Shown here piece by piece: positions 48,628 to 58,095 of a stretch of 64,000 nt of DNA. The DNA comes from Sandarakinorhabdus sp. Its GTDB lineage: Bacteria; Pseudomonadota; Alphaproteobacteria; Sphingomonadales; Sphingomonadaceae. The position numbers were made by a program, and so were the translations under genes. Position 1 is the stretch's first letter; every line of letters begins with the position of its first letter. Location: contig JAIMKW010000003.1 in the NCBI GenBank assembly GCA_020692215.1, positions 295,192 through 359,191 on the forward strand, read 5' to 3'. The notes beneath the pieces are model-generated. The model worked only from the letters and a program-made list of their open reading frames with translations. It did not search any database and was not told the origin of the DNA.

Positions 48628-50616
48628 ATGTCGGCTGCGAAGATTCTCTGGGGCCAAGTGCTGGCCGTCTTCATCATCATCCTGGCGAGCGTGTGGGCGG
48701 CCACCCAGTGGACCGCATCGGCACTTGGCTTCCAACCCGAGCTGGGCGCACCCTGGTTCTCGCTGTTCGGCCATCCGGTCTACCGCCCCTATGACCTGTT
48801 CTGGTGGTGGTTCTCCTATGATGCCTATGCGCCGCAGATTTTCGACAAGGGCGGGATGATCGCAACCTCGGGCGGGTTCGTCGCTATCGTGGTCGCCATC
48901 GCCATGTCGGTCTGGCGCGGCCGTGAGAACCGCAATGCCAATACCTACGGCACGGCACGCTGGGCGACTCGCGACGACATGCGCAAGGCTGGACTGCTGG
49001 CTGACACCGGCGTGGTGCTTGGCCAGTTCCAGAACAATTACCTGCGCCACGATGGCGCTGAACATGTTCTCTGCTTCGCCCCGACCCGTTCGGGCAAGGG
49101 CGTCGGCCTTGTCATTCCCAGTCTGCTCACCTGGCCGGGCACAGCCATCGTTCACGACATCAAGGGCGAGAACTGGGATATCACCGCCGGGTTCCGAAGC
49201 ACCTTCAGCCGCACGCTGCGATTCGATCCAACCAGTCTCGACTCCGCCGCCTACAATCCGCTGCTCGAGGTGCGCCGCGGCATCAATGAAGTGCGCGATG
49301 TCCAGAACATCGCCGACATCCTGGTCGATCCCGAGGGTAGCCTCGAAAAGCGCAATCACTGGGAGAAGACCAGCCATGCGCTGCTAGTCGGTGCGATCCT
49401 TCATGTTCTCTATGCCGGTGCTGACAAATCGCTCGCCGGTGTCGCGGCCTTCCTCTCCAATCCCGACGAGACCATCGAGAACACGCTCTACGCAATGATG
49501 GACACACCGCATTTGGGAGAGGCTGGCCCGCATCCGGTCGTCGCCAGCGCAGCGCGTGAACTGCTCAACAAGTCCGACAACGAGAGGTCGGGTGTGCTGT
49601 CGACTGCCATGTCCTTTCTCGGCCTCTATCGCGATCCGGTGATCGCCAAGGTTACCAGCCATTCCGATTGGCGAATTGCCGATCTCGTCAGTGGCAGGCC
49701 TGCCTCGCTCTACCTTGTCGTGCCGCCTTCCGACATCAGCCGGACCAAACCGCTGATCCGGCTGATCCTCAACCAGATTGGACGCCGACTGACCGAAGAT
49801 TTTGACCCAGCCACCAAACGCCAGCGCGTGCTTTTGATGCTCGACGAATTTCCGGCGCTGGGTAGGCTCGATTTCTTCGAGAGCGCGCTGGCGTTCATGG
49901 CGGGCTACGGACTCAAGGCGTTCCTGATTGCCCAGTCACTCAATCAGATCGAGCGCGCCTATGGACAGAACAACGCCATTCTCGACAATTGCCATGTCCG
50001 CGTGGCCTTCGCGACCAACGACGAGCGCACCGCCAAGCGCGTCTCGGAATCCTTGGGTACGACCACCGAGCAACGCTCGATGAAGAACTATGCCGGGCAT
50101 CGGCTGTCACCTTGGCTCGGCCATCTGATGATCTCGCGCTCCGAAACGGCGCGGGCTCTGCTCACCCCTGGCGAGATCCTGCAGCTGCCCAAGACTGATG
50201 AGGTTGTACTCATGTCTGGTGCGCCGCCGATCAAGGCGAAGAAGGCGAGATACTATGCCGACCGACGACTACAGGGTCGTGTGGTCAATGCACCGGCAAG
50301 CTGTGGGCAATGGCATGGGACCGCGCCGACAGATGACTGGAGCACTCTGCCACCAGTCGAGCCCGACCCTGACTTGGCAGAAGAGCATCGGCGCAAGCTC
50401 GATTCAGCCAATGGCGGGTTGCGGCGCGAACCGGAATTGCCCGAGCATGTTGAGGTCATCGCTAGGCCAAAAGCACCATCGTCCGAGTTCGAATTTCCTG
50501 ACGCTGACAGCGCCGATGTTGACCAAGCTGCTGCCGCCAGCGAGCGCATCCGCCGAACAATGGAGCGCAGCGCACGGCAGGCGTCGCTCGACTTAGGTGA
50601 CGGGATCGACATGTGA
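48628..50616 (+). CDS. traG: TraG/VirD4 type IV coupling protein
   Basis: 662 residues from MSAAKILWGQVLAVFIIIL (the frame is open upstream without support). Two N-terminal membrane helices, Walker A CFAPTRSGKGVGLVIPSL, Walker B VLLMLDEFPALG, and FLIAQSLNQIERAYG. It is a hexameric ATPase that brings the relaxase-DNA complex to the secretion channel. It overlaps the CopG-like gene by four bases. Confidence 0.93.
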   Translation: MSAAKILWGQVLAVFIIILASVWAATQWTASALGFQPELGAPWFSLFGHPVYRPYDLFWWWFSYDAYAPQIFDKGGMIATSGGFVAIVVAIAMSVWRGRENRNANTYGTARWATRDDMRKAGLLADTGVVLGQFQNNYLRHDGAEHVLCFAPTRSGKGVGLVIPSLLTWPGTAIVHDIKGENWDITAGFRSTFSRTLRFDPTSLDSAAYNPLLEVRRGINEVRDVQNIADILVDPEGSLEKRNHWEKTSHALLVGAILHVLYAGADKSLAGVAAFLSNPDETIENTLYAMMDTPHLGEAGPHPVVASAARELLNKSDNERSGVLSTAMSFLGLYRDPVIAKVTSHSDWRIADLVSGRPASLYLVVPPSDISRTKPLIRLILNQIGRRLTEDFDPATKRQRVLLMLDEFPALGRLDFFESALAFMAGYGLKAFLIAQSLNQIERAYGQNNAILDNCHVRVAFATNDERTAKRVSESLGTTTEQRSMKNYAGHRLSPWLGHLMISRSETARALLTPGEILQLPKTDEVVLMSGAPPIKAKKARYYADRRLQGRVVNAPASCGQWHGTAPTDDWSTLPPVEPDPDLAEEHRRKLDSANGGLRREPELPEHVEVIARPKAPSSEFEFPDADSADVDQAAAASERIRRTMERSARQASLDLGDGIDM

Positions 50617-51020
50617 AGTTGAAACGGACCTTTCGTCTGCCGCCTGACGTGATCGATCAGCTTGCCGAATTTGCGCTGCGAAAACGGGTTGGTCAGCCCG
50701 ATATTGTCGAAGCCGCATTGCGGTCGTTCATGTCTCCGGACAGCTCGGAGCAACTCGAAGCCGTACTCAGCCGCCGCCTCGATCGCATCGACCGGCACCT
50801 TGGGCGGCTCGATGAGCAGACCGAGATCACAACCGAAGCGTTGGCCCTGTTCGTCCGGTTCTGGCTGACCGCCAATCCTCCCCTTCCTGACAGCGGGCAT
50901 GCTGCTGCTCAGTCGCAAGGGAAGGAGCGGTACGAGGGCTTTGTCGAGGCGCTCGCTCGAAAGCTGCATACAAGCTCCAGACTCATCGGCGATACCGCAC
51001 TGAAGGCGAAAAGGAACTAA
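50613..51020 (+). CDS. CopG-like ribbon-helix-helix protein of the trb operon
   Basis: 135 residues from a GTG overlapping the traG stop. An N-terminal ribbon-helix-helix (MKLKRTFRLPPDVIDQLAEFALRKRVGQPDIVEAALRSFM), a coiled-coil-like centre with LDRIDRHLGRLDEQTEITTEALALFVRFWL, and a basic end. A CopG-family gene between traG and trbB is usual in this type of transfer operon; here trbB is 8.9 kb away because of inserted cargo. Confidence 0.82.
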   Translation: MKLKRTFRLPPDVIDQLAEFALRKRVGQPDIVEAALRSFMSPDSSEQLEAVLSRRLDRIDRHLGRLDEQTEITTEALALFVRFWLTANPPLPDSGHAAAQSQGKERYEGFVEALARKLHTSSRLIGDTALKAKRN

Positions 51021-51023
51021 TTC

Positions 51024-51067
51024 CAGATTTCTGGCTTTCCGGGTTGCAAGAAAACCAGAAATCTGGG
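51024..51067. promoter_or_regulatory. Inverted repeat upstream of small RHH gene
   Basis: CCAGATTTCTGG (51024-51035) and its exact reverse complement CCAGAAATCTGG (51056-51067) start just after the copG stop. Each arm is itself nearly palindromic, which suits binding by ribbon-helix-helix dimers such as the product of 51125-51316. Confidence 0.55.
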
Positions 51068-51124
51068 ATTCTTGCAGAAAATCAAGGTCGGACTGGGCCG
51101 GCTGCGAAGGTGAAGGGGGGCTCG

Positions 51125-51316
51125 ATGGCGAACAGACAAGCGGCTGCGCCCGCCAATGATGAAGGCACTGAGTCCGGCAAAGGGACTTCCCTCAACTTCA
51201 AAGTTGATCCGGATTTCAAAAAAGAATTCAAAGGGTTCGCTGTAGCTCAAGGGATCAGCATGACCGATCTTCTCAAGGAGGGTTACGCGCTCTCCAAAAA
51301 AGAACGGCAGAAATGA
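51125..51316 (+). CDS. Small ribbon-helix-helix-like protein
   Basis: 63 residues from MANRQAAAPANDEGTESGKG, preceded by a G-rich ribosome binding site. A disordered N-terminus is followed by LNFKVDPDFKKEFKGFAVAQGISMTDLLKEGYALSKK, which has the strand-helix-helix pattern of ParG/Arc-type regulators. Two inverted CCAGA-type sites upstream could be its operator. It marks the left end of the inserted cargo, or the last backbone gene before it. Confidence 0.68.
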   Translation: MANRQAAAPANDEGTESGKGTSLNFKVDPDFKKEFKGFAVAQGISMTDLLKEGYALSKKERQK

Positions 51317-51368
51317 TCATGCAATCGGTCAGGCCAGCACGCACCGCACCAATATTGCGGTGTCCGCT

Positions 51369-54242
51369 ATGACATTGGAGGCGGGGAGCGCCGCCCATGA
51401 AACAGCGGGCTGGCTGTTTTCGATCAGCGATGGCCGCGGCCTGCCCGTCATTGATGGCCTGGTGGCGGTCGAGAATTATGATCGCAGCGGTCGGCCGCCT
51501 GAAGAAGTCGCCCTCATGGAGAAGGCGCACTCCTACGGGGCGCGTGCCGTATTTTTCGAAGCGGAGCGTAATGGGCGCGCGCCTGTCCCGCAAGCTTTCA
51601 TCTTCGATGCGAATGATGGTCTGGACGATGCTCACTTCGCCGAACTGCACAAGCGTCTCTGGAGCTGGGGAGGTGTGCCTCTGGTCTACCGCGCTGTCCC
51701 CGGGTGCATTCAGCTGTTCCGCTGTGCCCACGAGCCCGACTTCGCGGGACAGGGCGACGTGCCGGTCTGTCGGCCTATTCGAACCCTGCTGATCGGGGCT
51801 AAAATTGCCGAGCAGGACGTCTGGTGGGATGCCGCGCGCATTCAGAATGGCACCATCTGGGATGATCCCGGTGCCTGCAAGCTCATGCTTTCGGCCCAAA
51901 AGGCAGCACATCGCACACTGGTCGAAGAAGTGCGCGCTCTGGCCAAGCAGCTCACGCAGCAAGAACTTCTTGCGCCGCGGCTTCGCCGACGTTTGCTCAT
52001 CCTGTCGCTGTTGATCGCCTATCTCGAAGAGCGATCCGTTCTTCTGCCGGCAGATTTCGGTAAAGCCCGCGACGGCGCTAGCCGCTTCTTCGAAGTCCTA
52101 GGGGACGGCGCGGCTCTGGTTAGACTGCTGGAAGCGCTTGAAGAACGGTTCAACGGTCATGTTTTCAGATTGACCGATGAAGAGCGCGCCGCGTTGGCCG
52201 CCAGCACAGAGCTGACGCGCTACGCGCGCCTCGTCGAGGGTTATGAGGACAGTACGGGCCAACTAAGCCTTTGGCGGCTCTATTCCTTCCGAGACCTGCC
52301 GGTCGAACTGATCAGCAATATCTACCAGCTCTTTGTGAAGGACGCATCGAGTTCGATCTACACCCCGCCCGCTCTCGTCCGGCTCATGCTGGAAGAGACG
52401 CTGAGCTGGGATCGGCTAGACACGCTCATGGCTGGGGACGGCGTGATTCTTGATCCTGCCTGCGGGTCGGGTGTTTTCCTGGTCGAGGCCTACCGGCGGC
52501 TCGTCCTGCACTGGCGCTGGCGGCACGACTGGGAGCGCCCGGGCATCGACGACCTGCGCCAACTTCTCCACCGCGTGCACGGCATCGATCTGGAGGACGG
52601 CGCTGTCGAACTCGCCGCATTCAGCCTGTGCCTCAGCCTCTGCGACGCGCTTCAACCCGAAGAAATCCGCTCCAGCGTGAAGCTCTTTCCGCCGCTCGCC
52701 GACGTGACATTGCACCACAGCTGCTTTTTCGACGCCAAGGCGAACGGACTGATTATGGGCCCGGTGGCGGTAATCGTCGGCAATCCGCCGTTTGAATCGT
52801 CCTTGACGACCGACGGGGCCATGCGGAGCTATGCCGCTTACATTAAAGAGCATGGCGTGCTGGCCGACAAACAGCTCGCTTATCTGTTCCTGCACGATGC
52901 GATGGAGATGCTGGCACCGAACGGTGTCCTGGCAATGGTCGAACCTGCGGGCTTTCTCTACAATCATCACGCTTTGCCGTTACGCCGGAGTTTCTTTGCT
53001 CGCTGGATGGTACGGGAAATCCTGGATTTCGTGTCAGTTCGCGGGCTATTCAAGAAAGGAGAGGCCGACCCGAAGATCGTGGTGGTCATCGCTGAGTCCG
53101 AGAAGCCTTCCCCCGATGGGCGCCTGCTCCACGCCGTATTTCGGCGCAATGGCCGAGCCACTGCGGAACAGGGCTTCGACATCGATTATTACGACCTGCA
53201 TTGGATGAAAAGCGGAGACGCAGAACTGTCGCGAGACATTTGGCGCGCCAATCTGCTCGGCGGCAGTCGCGTTCACGACCTGATTGAGCGATTGCGTGAG
53301 TATCCAACGCTCAAGGACTTCGCAACGAAACGAGGTTGGGACTTCGGTGAAGGGTACATCGCCGGGCTCAAGGGCATTTCTCGCCCAGCAGGTCATCTCA
53401 TTGGCAAGGCACTGTTACCAACAGAAGCGTTGTCCGAAGCTGGCATTGATGCACAGGCGATCGAATCGGTGCCCGATAGGCCGATCAAAGACACCAAGTC
53501 GGCAGCACGGTTCACACCCCCATTTTTGCTTATCAAGGAAAATGAAGATCTTCATCACGGACTTTGGAACGGCAGTTACCTAACTTACAAACATCGAATT
53601 CTGGGCTTTGCAGCAGATCAAAATGCGGTTGATCAGCTCGCTGCTATCGAGGCTTGGTTAAGCAGAGAGAGCACCATTCTCAAAGCGTATGTTGCTGGCA
53701 TTAGCGCTAGCCTGTTTGTGCAGCGAGCGACCGCGATATTGGGAGCTGACATTCTTGATCTCCCTTATCCGGAAGACGAGGATCTGGATCTCAGCCAGAA
53801 TGAGCGGATCATTGCCGAGGACATCATCGCGCATCAGCGTGATTTCATTCGGTTGGGGACAGCTGCGCCGGTAATGCGAGTGGCGCCAGCAGAGGCGCTA
53901 GATGCCTTTGATCAGGTTTTCACCAACCAGATCAATGCGGTCTATTCGCGCAAACCTCTACGCGCCGTTCAATTCCAGCACTGGTCGGGCGCTATCTGCA
54001 AAGCCTATGCATTTGGTGACGGCGCGGTCGACTGGTCTGACGCCGATGAGCTGCGCAATCGGCTCGACGCCCTTCTTCATGAGCGTCGCGGTTCCGGTCT
54101 GACAGTTACGCGCATCACCAGGCTTTACGATCAGGGCTTTGTGTTCCTGCTGAAGCCTGACCGTCATCGATTCTGGACGCGATCTATCGCGCTTCGCGAT
54201 GCAGATGACGTCCTCGCAGATCTTCGCACGCAGGGATTCTAG
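51369..54242 (+). CDS. N6-adenine DNA methyltransferase, large restriction-type protein
   Basis: 957 residues from the ATG at 51369 (GTG at 51360 possible). The first 330 residues are unassigned. Then come the N6-methylase entry SIYTPPALVRLMLEETL, motif I ILDPACGSGVFLVEAY (about residue 365) and catalytic NPPFESS (about 475). The C-terminal 400 residues resemble target-recognition regions of Eco57I/type IIG or PglX-like enzymes. Two nuclease-like genes follow, so a restriction-modification or defence role is likely. I cannot assign a named system. Confidence 0.82.
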   Translation: MTLEAGSAAHETAGWLFSISDGRGLPVIDGLVAVENYDRSGRPPEEVALMEKAHSYGARAVFFEAERNGRAPVPQAFIFDANDGLDDAHFAELHKRLWSWGGVPLVYRAVPGCIQLFRCAHEPDFAGQGDVPVCRPIRTLLIGAKIAEQDVWWDAARIQNGTIWDDPGACKLMLSAQKAAHRTLVEEVRALAKQLTQQELLAPRLRRRLLILSLLIAYLEERSVLLPADFGKARDGASRFFEVLGDGAALVRLLEALEERFNGHVFRLTDEERAALAASTELTRYARLVEGYEDSTGQLSLWRLYSFRDLPVELISNIYQLFVKDASSSIYTPPALVRLMLEETLSWDRLDTLMAGDGVILDPACGSGVFLVEAYRRLVLHWRWRHDWERPGIDDLRQLLHRVHGIDLEDGAVELAAFSLCLSLCDALQPEEIRSSVKLFPPLADVTLHHSCFFDAKANGLIMGPVAVIVGNPPFESSLTTDGAMRSYAAYIKEHGVLADKQLAYLFLHDAMEMLAPNGVLAMVEPAGFLYNHHALPLRRSFFARWMVREILDFVSVRGLFKKGEADPKIVVVIAESEKPSPDGRLLHAVFRRNGRATAEQGFDIDYYDLHWMKSGDAELSRDIWRANLLGGSRVHDLIERLREYPTLKDFATKRGWDFGEGYIAGLKGISRPAGHLIGKALLPTEALSEAGIDAQAIESVPDRPIKDTKSAARFTPPFLLIKENEDLHHGLWNGSYLTYKHRILGFAADQNAVDQLAAIEAWLSRESTILKAYVAGISASLFVQRATAILGADILDLPYPEDEDLDLSQNERIIAEDIIAHQRDFIRLGTAAPVMRVAPAEALDAFDQVFTNQINAVYSRKPLRAVQFQHWSGAICKAYAFGDGAVDWSDADELRNRLDALLHERRGSGLTVTRITRLYDQGFVFLLKPDRHRFWTRSIALRDADDVLADLRTQGF

Positions 54243-54243
54243 C

Positions 54244-54960
54244 GTGCTGGCAGACGACGGCGATCACCGAGCTTACGCCGGATCGCTCGGTAGCAATGTT
54301 CACCTTCCCGGTGAATGGATCTCGTCGCTTATCGGTTTCATAGGCGATGTCCTCCCCGGCTGGCGTGACGATCCCATTAGGCCTGCACATGCTGGAGAGA
54401 CGGCCCTGACCGCCCAGCTCTGCGCACGCCTGACGAGCGCAAGCCGGCATGCGCCAGGCTGGGATTTCCTCCAGTTCAAGCGTGAGGAACCAGACGATAC
54501 CAACGCCGGGCGATCAATCGACCTTGCGGTGGCACCTAGTGGATCGGTTATCTGGATCGACGGCCGGGAATATACGGAATATCAGACACTCCTTCCGATT
54601 GAGTGCAAACGGCTGCCGACGCCGACTGGGACTAAGCGCGACGAACGCGAGTATCTTTACAGCCGCTTTGGTACCACCGGCGGCGTTCAGCGTTTCAAGG
54701 CGGGCCATCATGCCGCCAAACACGCCCGAGCCGCCATGATCGGTTATGTACAGGACCACGACATTCCCGCCTGGACGACACAGTTTGATCAATGGATTGA
54801 GGGGCTGGAAAGCGAAGCCATTGAAGGCTGGTCGGCCGCCGATAGACTCGCCGTCCTGGAGCACAACCGCACTACAAGAACCGCGTCTTTGCGTTCCGAT
54901 CATGCGCGGCGCACCGGCCTTGATGGTATCAGAATTGATCATCTATGGATTGAAATGTGA
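54244..54960 (+). CDS. PD-(D/E)XK-type nuclease-like protein
   Basis: 238 residues from a GTG right after the methylase stop; an ATG at 54205 would overlap the methylase. The centre has RSIDLAVAPSG, then LLPIECKRLPTPTGTKRDEREYLYSRF: aspartate, then E-x-K, the catalytic pattern of PD-(D/E)XK nucleases. It is probably the DNA-cutting partner of the methylase just upstream. No closer family recognised. Confidence 0.68.
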   Translation: MLADDGDHRAYAGSLGSNVHLPGEWISSLIGFIGDVLPGWRDDPIRPAHAGETALTAQLCARLTSASRHAPGWDFLQFKREEPDDTNAGRSIDLAVAPSGSVIWIDGREYTEYQTLLPIECKRLPTPTGTKRDEREYLYSRFGTTGGVQRFKAGHHAAKHARAAMIGYVQDHDIPAWTTQFDQWIEGLESEAIEGWSAADRLAVLEHNRTTRTASLRSDHARRTGLDGIRIDHLWIEM

Positions 54961-54991
54961 TTCTCGGCCTCCGACAACGGCATGGTCCATA

Positions 54992-56554
54992 ATGTCGGGA
55001 CAAGGCGTGATCGGTCGCGACGACGCGATCATACTCATCAATGAACAGATTGCCGCCCACGCTGGCGGCATCTTGGCCGTACTCGCACCCTTTGAAGCAG
55101 CCAGCGCACTCTCAACCTGGCATGGCATAATCCGGGACATCGAGGAGTTCATCAACCTATTGATGAACGGCATCGACGATGAACGGCTGTTGGCATCTCT
55201 CGCTTCCTTACCGTTAGGGGACGTTCTCGCCGCCAACCCACAAGCTGCGATCGCGGCGCGCAATATGCTCACCCCATTGTTTGGACCTGACCTTGCTCGC
55301 CGGTTCATGATCACGATGCTTAGGATCACACGAGCTGACGTCGGCCTGCGCGCAAGCGGACGAAACCTGGCGGCAGGCTTCACACTAAACTCCGTTGGCG
55401 AGGCTGTAGGCTATTTTCAGTCAAGACGACGACACTTCGTCTCGTTGCTCTACCTTATGGCCGATGCGTGCAAGGGCACGAAAAAGCTCGAGCCCGAACA
55501 CGCCTTCGATGTGCTGCTGCCAATCGTTGAATATTGCTGCATCTCGTTCACGGGCTGGAACTGGAAAGGGGTGCTAGCGGAGATCTTCCGCGACTTCACT
55601 CTGACCTCCGATGGGATCGGATCATATGCCAGCCATGAATATGACCCGCTGGAATCGGCCTTTCTGGAACCCGAGACAGTTGGCTTGCTCGATATGTATA
55701 CTCAGCGCAGCGACCAGGTAGGATTGCCGTATCGGGAGCAGCAGGACGCCAGCAAGATATTCTCAGCACCTGAGCTTCGTAATGGTGTTCGACTGATTCA
55801 AGCGGCTTATGAGTGTTTTGGCTTGAACGATCAGGAATTCTCAATACTGGCACGCCTGATCTCGGCCTTTTCGCGTTATTGCGAGCAGGACTATTTCATC
55901 AAAATCGGGGCAACCCGATTTCGGGCGATGCTCGGGGCGCAAAACGTGTTCGACCCCATCGAACTGGAGCGAATGCTGGTCAACCATGCCAATGATTTCG
56001 CAGTTGCCTCAAACAGTTTCGAACCCTTTATCGAGACGGGCGGATACGTGATCAGCAACGTCAACCTGCTCACCAGGTTCCTCAACGCCTTCAAGAATAT
56101 CCATCTCGGTAGCCGCAAGCGATTCCAGATCCATGCCGGCTTCATCTTCGAGGACAAGGTCGCAGCCGACCTTGCCAGCTATGGGTTCACGGTCACAGGC
56201 GTCACACGGATCAACAGGCAGGAGTTCGATGTGGTTACCATACTGGGTGACGTAATCCATAATTTCCAGTGCAAGAACAACTGGATCGACCTCGGCAAGC
56301 TGGAGTCGGATCGCCGCTTGCTCGCACGCTACAACCGGAGACTCGACCGCTATTATCGAACTGCCCTCAGCAAAGAGGAAGGGCGCGAGGACCTACTGAT
56401 CGGGAAGCTCGGGGTCGCCCGAATTGAGCATCATGTCATCAGCCGTTTCCCGGCCATCACCGGGAACCCTCGCATCATCAATTACAACAGGCTACCTGAG
56501 CGAGCACTTTCGATTGTCACCAGCGCCGCATTCACAACGGCTAAGACCGTCTAG
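54992..56554 (+). CDS. Large protein with C-terminal restriction-endonuclease-like domain
   Basis: 520 residues from MSGQGVIGRDDAIILINEQI. The N-terminal 400 residues are helical without known motifs. From about 425, FEDKVAADLASYGFTVTGVTRINRQEFDVVTILGDVIHNFQCKNNW has the glutamate, aspartate and Q-x-K arrangement of Mrr/PD-(D/E)XK-like endonucleases. Same strand as the methylase and nuclease and 31 bp after the latter, so likely the third gene of that operon. Exact function unknown. Confidence 0.65.
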   Translation: MSGQGVIGRDDAIILINEQIAAHAGGILAVLAPFEAASALSTWHGIIRDIEEFINLLMNGIDDERLLASLASLPLGDVLAANPQAAIAARNMLTPLFGPDLARRFMITMLRITRADVGLRASGRNLAAGFTLNSVGEAVGYFQSRRRHFVSLLYLMADACKGTKKLEPEHAFDVLLPIVEYCCISFTGWNWKGVLAEIFRDFTLTSDGIGSYASHEYDPLESAFLEPETVGLLDMYTQRSDQVGLPYREQQDASKIFSAPELRNGVRLIQAAYECFGLNDQEFSILARLISAFSRYCEQDYFIKIGATRFRAMLGAQNVFDPIELERMLVNHANDFAVASNSFEPFIETGGYVISNVNLLTRFLNAFKNIHLGSRKRFQIHAGFIFEDKVAADLASYGFTVTGVTRINRQEFDVVTILGDVIHNFQCKNNWIDLGKLESDRRLLARYNRRLDRYYRTALSKEEGREDLLIGKLGVARIEHHVISRFPAITGNPRIINYNRLPERALSIVTSAAFTTAKTV

Positions 56555-56558
56555 CGGG

Positions 56559-57497
56559 CTAACTGGAGAACGAGGACCGGCGCTCCTGCAATCCGCTCAA
56601 GTCCGAAACATCCTGACTTGTAAGCGTAACGTTGGCGGCCTTCAGCAGCTCGGTCACATGACCTGGAGACCGGGCCCCTGGTAAAGGAACGGTGCTGCTC
56701 GCGGTTTCGAGCGTCCAAGCCAGAGCAACAGCCACCCGCGTTGCGGCATGACGCCGTGCAACAGCGTCGAGCGCAACGACTAGCTCCATGTCGTTCTCTC
56801 GATTCCGCGAATCATACTGCGGCATTCCTGAACGCAGGTCTCCTGGAGAAAAGCCGCGAGCAAGCGAGCGGCCCGTTAAGATACCGCGTCCTAGAGGTGC
56901 GTACGCCATGAACATCACGCCAGCACGGCTGGCGACTGCCGGGTCCAATGGATCCGTAGCCGAGGACAATGATAGCTCATTCTGCACGGCGCTGACGACA
57001 ATCGTCGGTCGGAATGCCTCGACGCGTTCCATCGGCGCGGCGGAGAGTCCGAAGGCAGCGATTTTGCCTTCGCGGACGAGCTCAGCAGCAACTTCGGCTA
57101 CCACTTCATCTGGCGTCTCTGGGTCCGGCCGGTGCTGCAGGAGGAGGTCAATTCGTTCGCGGCGCAACCGCAACAGTGACATGTCCACCGATCGGCGGAT
57201 CGCGGCGGGCCGACTGTCGCGGTACAGCTTTCCGTCGCTTCCCTCGATCAACCCGAACTTCGTTGCGACGAAGACGTCTTCGCGGCCGCCAAACACCTCC
57301 CCCAGCAAAGTTTCGTTCGAACCGCCGCCATAGAGTGCAGCCGTGTCGAAAAGGCGGATGCCGAGATCAAGCGCGTGATGAAGAATCGCACGTGCGTCTT
57401 CCACCCCGATGGTGCCGTAAATCCCGGTAAGCGCCATGCATCCGAGGCCGATCCGCATTGGCCCTGCTGCTTGTTCGGTAAAGGTGTCTGCGTTCAC
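56559..57497 (-). CDS. Aldo/keto reductase of the radical SAM operon
   Basis: 312 residues from the GTG at 57497; an ATG 14 codons in (MRIGLGCMALTG) is possible, and the frame is open upstream into the preceding gene. TIM-barrel AKR with the tetrad Asp and Tyr in LFDTAALYGGG, Lys in VATKFG and His in LLLQHRPDPET, and an NADPH-binding end (VPLPGARSPGHVTELLKA). Last gene of a four-gene minus-strand operon. It would reduce an aldehyde or sugar made by the upstream enzymes; substrate unknown. Confidence 0.87.
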   Translation of the reverse strand: MNADTFTEQAAGPMRIGLGCMALTGIYGTIGVEDARAILHHALDLGIRLFDTAALYGGGSNETLLGEVFGGREDVFVATKFGLIEGSDGKLYRDSRPAAIRRSVDMSLLRLRRERIDLLLQHRPDPETPDEVVAEVAAELVREGKIAAFGLSAAPMERVEAFRPTIVVSAVQNELSLSSATDPLDPAVASRAGVMFMAYAPLGRGILTGRSLARGFSPGDLRSGMPQYDSRNRENDMELVVALDAVARRHAATRVAVALAWTLETASSTVPLPGARSPGHVTELLKAANVTLTSQDVSDLSGLQERRSSFSS

Positions 57498-57507
57498 AGT
57501 GATCGGG

Positions 57508-58095
57508 CTACTTCCCACCCCGGTGGCGCTCCGCGGTGTCGATCGCAATCCTGAGCGCCCCGTCAGCGCCTTGCGCACGAACAATCACATGGCCGGGCGC
57601 TATGCGTGCGAGCAGGCTGGCGATTGCCTGTCCTGCCGCAATACGGAACCTCTCGTCGTCATCCCGTCCGGGCCCGATCGGGATGGATCCGTCGAGTTCA
57701 GTCATAAGGATGAGATCATACTCGCCCACCCACGCAGTTGAGATCGCGTCGAGGCGCTTCAACCTGCTGGCTTCCAGCGTGCGACCGGTCACCTCGTGCG
57801 CGGCGACAAGGTAGCCCAGCGCGTCGGGTACGGGGCGGTCCACAAGGATAACGTCGGCCGAAAGTGACGCGACTGTCTCAAGGCGGATTGCCTCGGCCAT
57901 CATCCATGCCGTGCTCTCGAAGGTATGACCTCTAAGAATGGGGAAACCCAGATCTCTCGCGTTAGCCGCGCTGTCATGCACATATTGGGGAGTAAAACCT
58001 CGTGCGGCGAGTTCTTTCTCCAACCGGCCCATGAGCGTCGTTTTTCCGGTCGAATGCGTACCTGCGATGGCAATTTTGCATGGGCGTCCGATCAT
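57508..58095 (-). CDS. P-loop nucleotide kinase-like ATPase (AAA_28/NadR type)
   Basis: 195 residues. Walker A IAIAGTHSTGKTTLMGRL (about 8-25), then AEAIRLETVASLSADVILVDRPVPDALGYL and YDLILMTELD, the pattern of NadR-like and thymidylate-kinase-like P-loop proteins. Its start overlaps the exonuclease stop (ATGA). In context it may phosphorylate a nucleoside or a product of the radical SAM enzyme. Role inferred from fold only. Confidence 0.78.
   Translation of the reverse strand: MIGRPCKIAIAGTHSTGKTTLMGRLEKELAARGFTPQYVHDSAANARDLGFPILRGHTFESTAWMMAEAIRLETVASLSADVILVDRPVPDALGYLVAAHEVTGRTLEASRLKRLDAISTAWVGEYDLILMTELDGSIPIGPGRDDDERFRIAAGQAIASLLARIAPGHVIVRAQGADGALRIAIDTAERHRGGK

Noticed and set aside
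51369..56554. BREX or DISARM locus
   Set aside because: A PglX-like methylase could suggest this, but no BrxC/PglZ, DrmA/B helicase or phospholipase-D gene is nearby.
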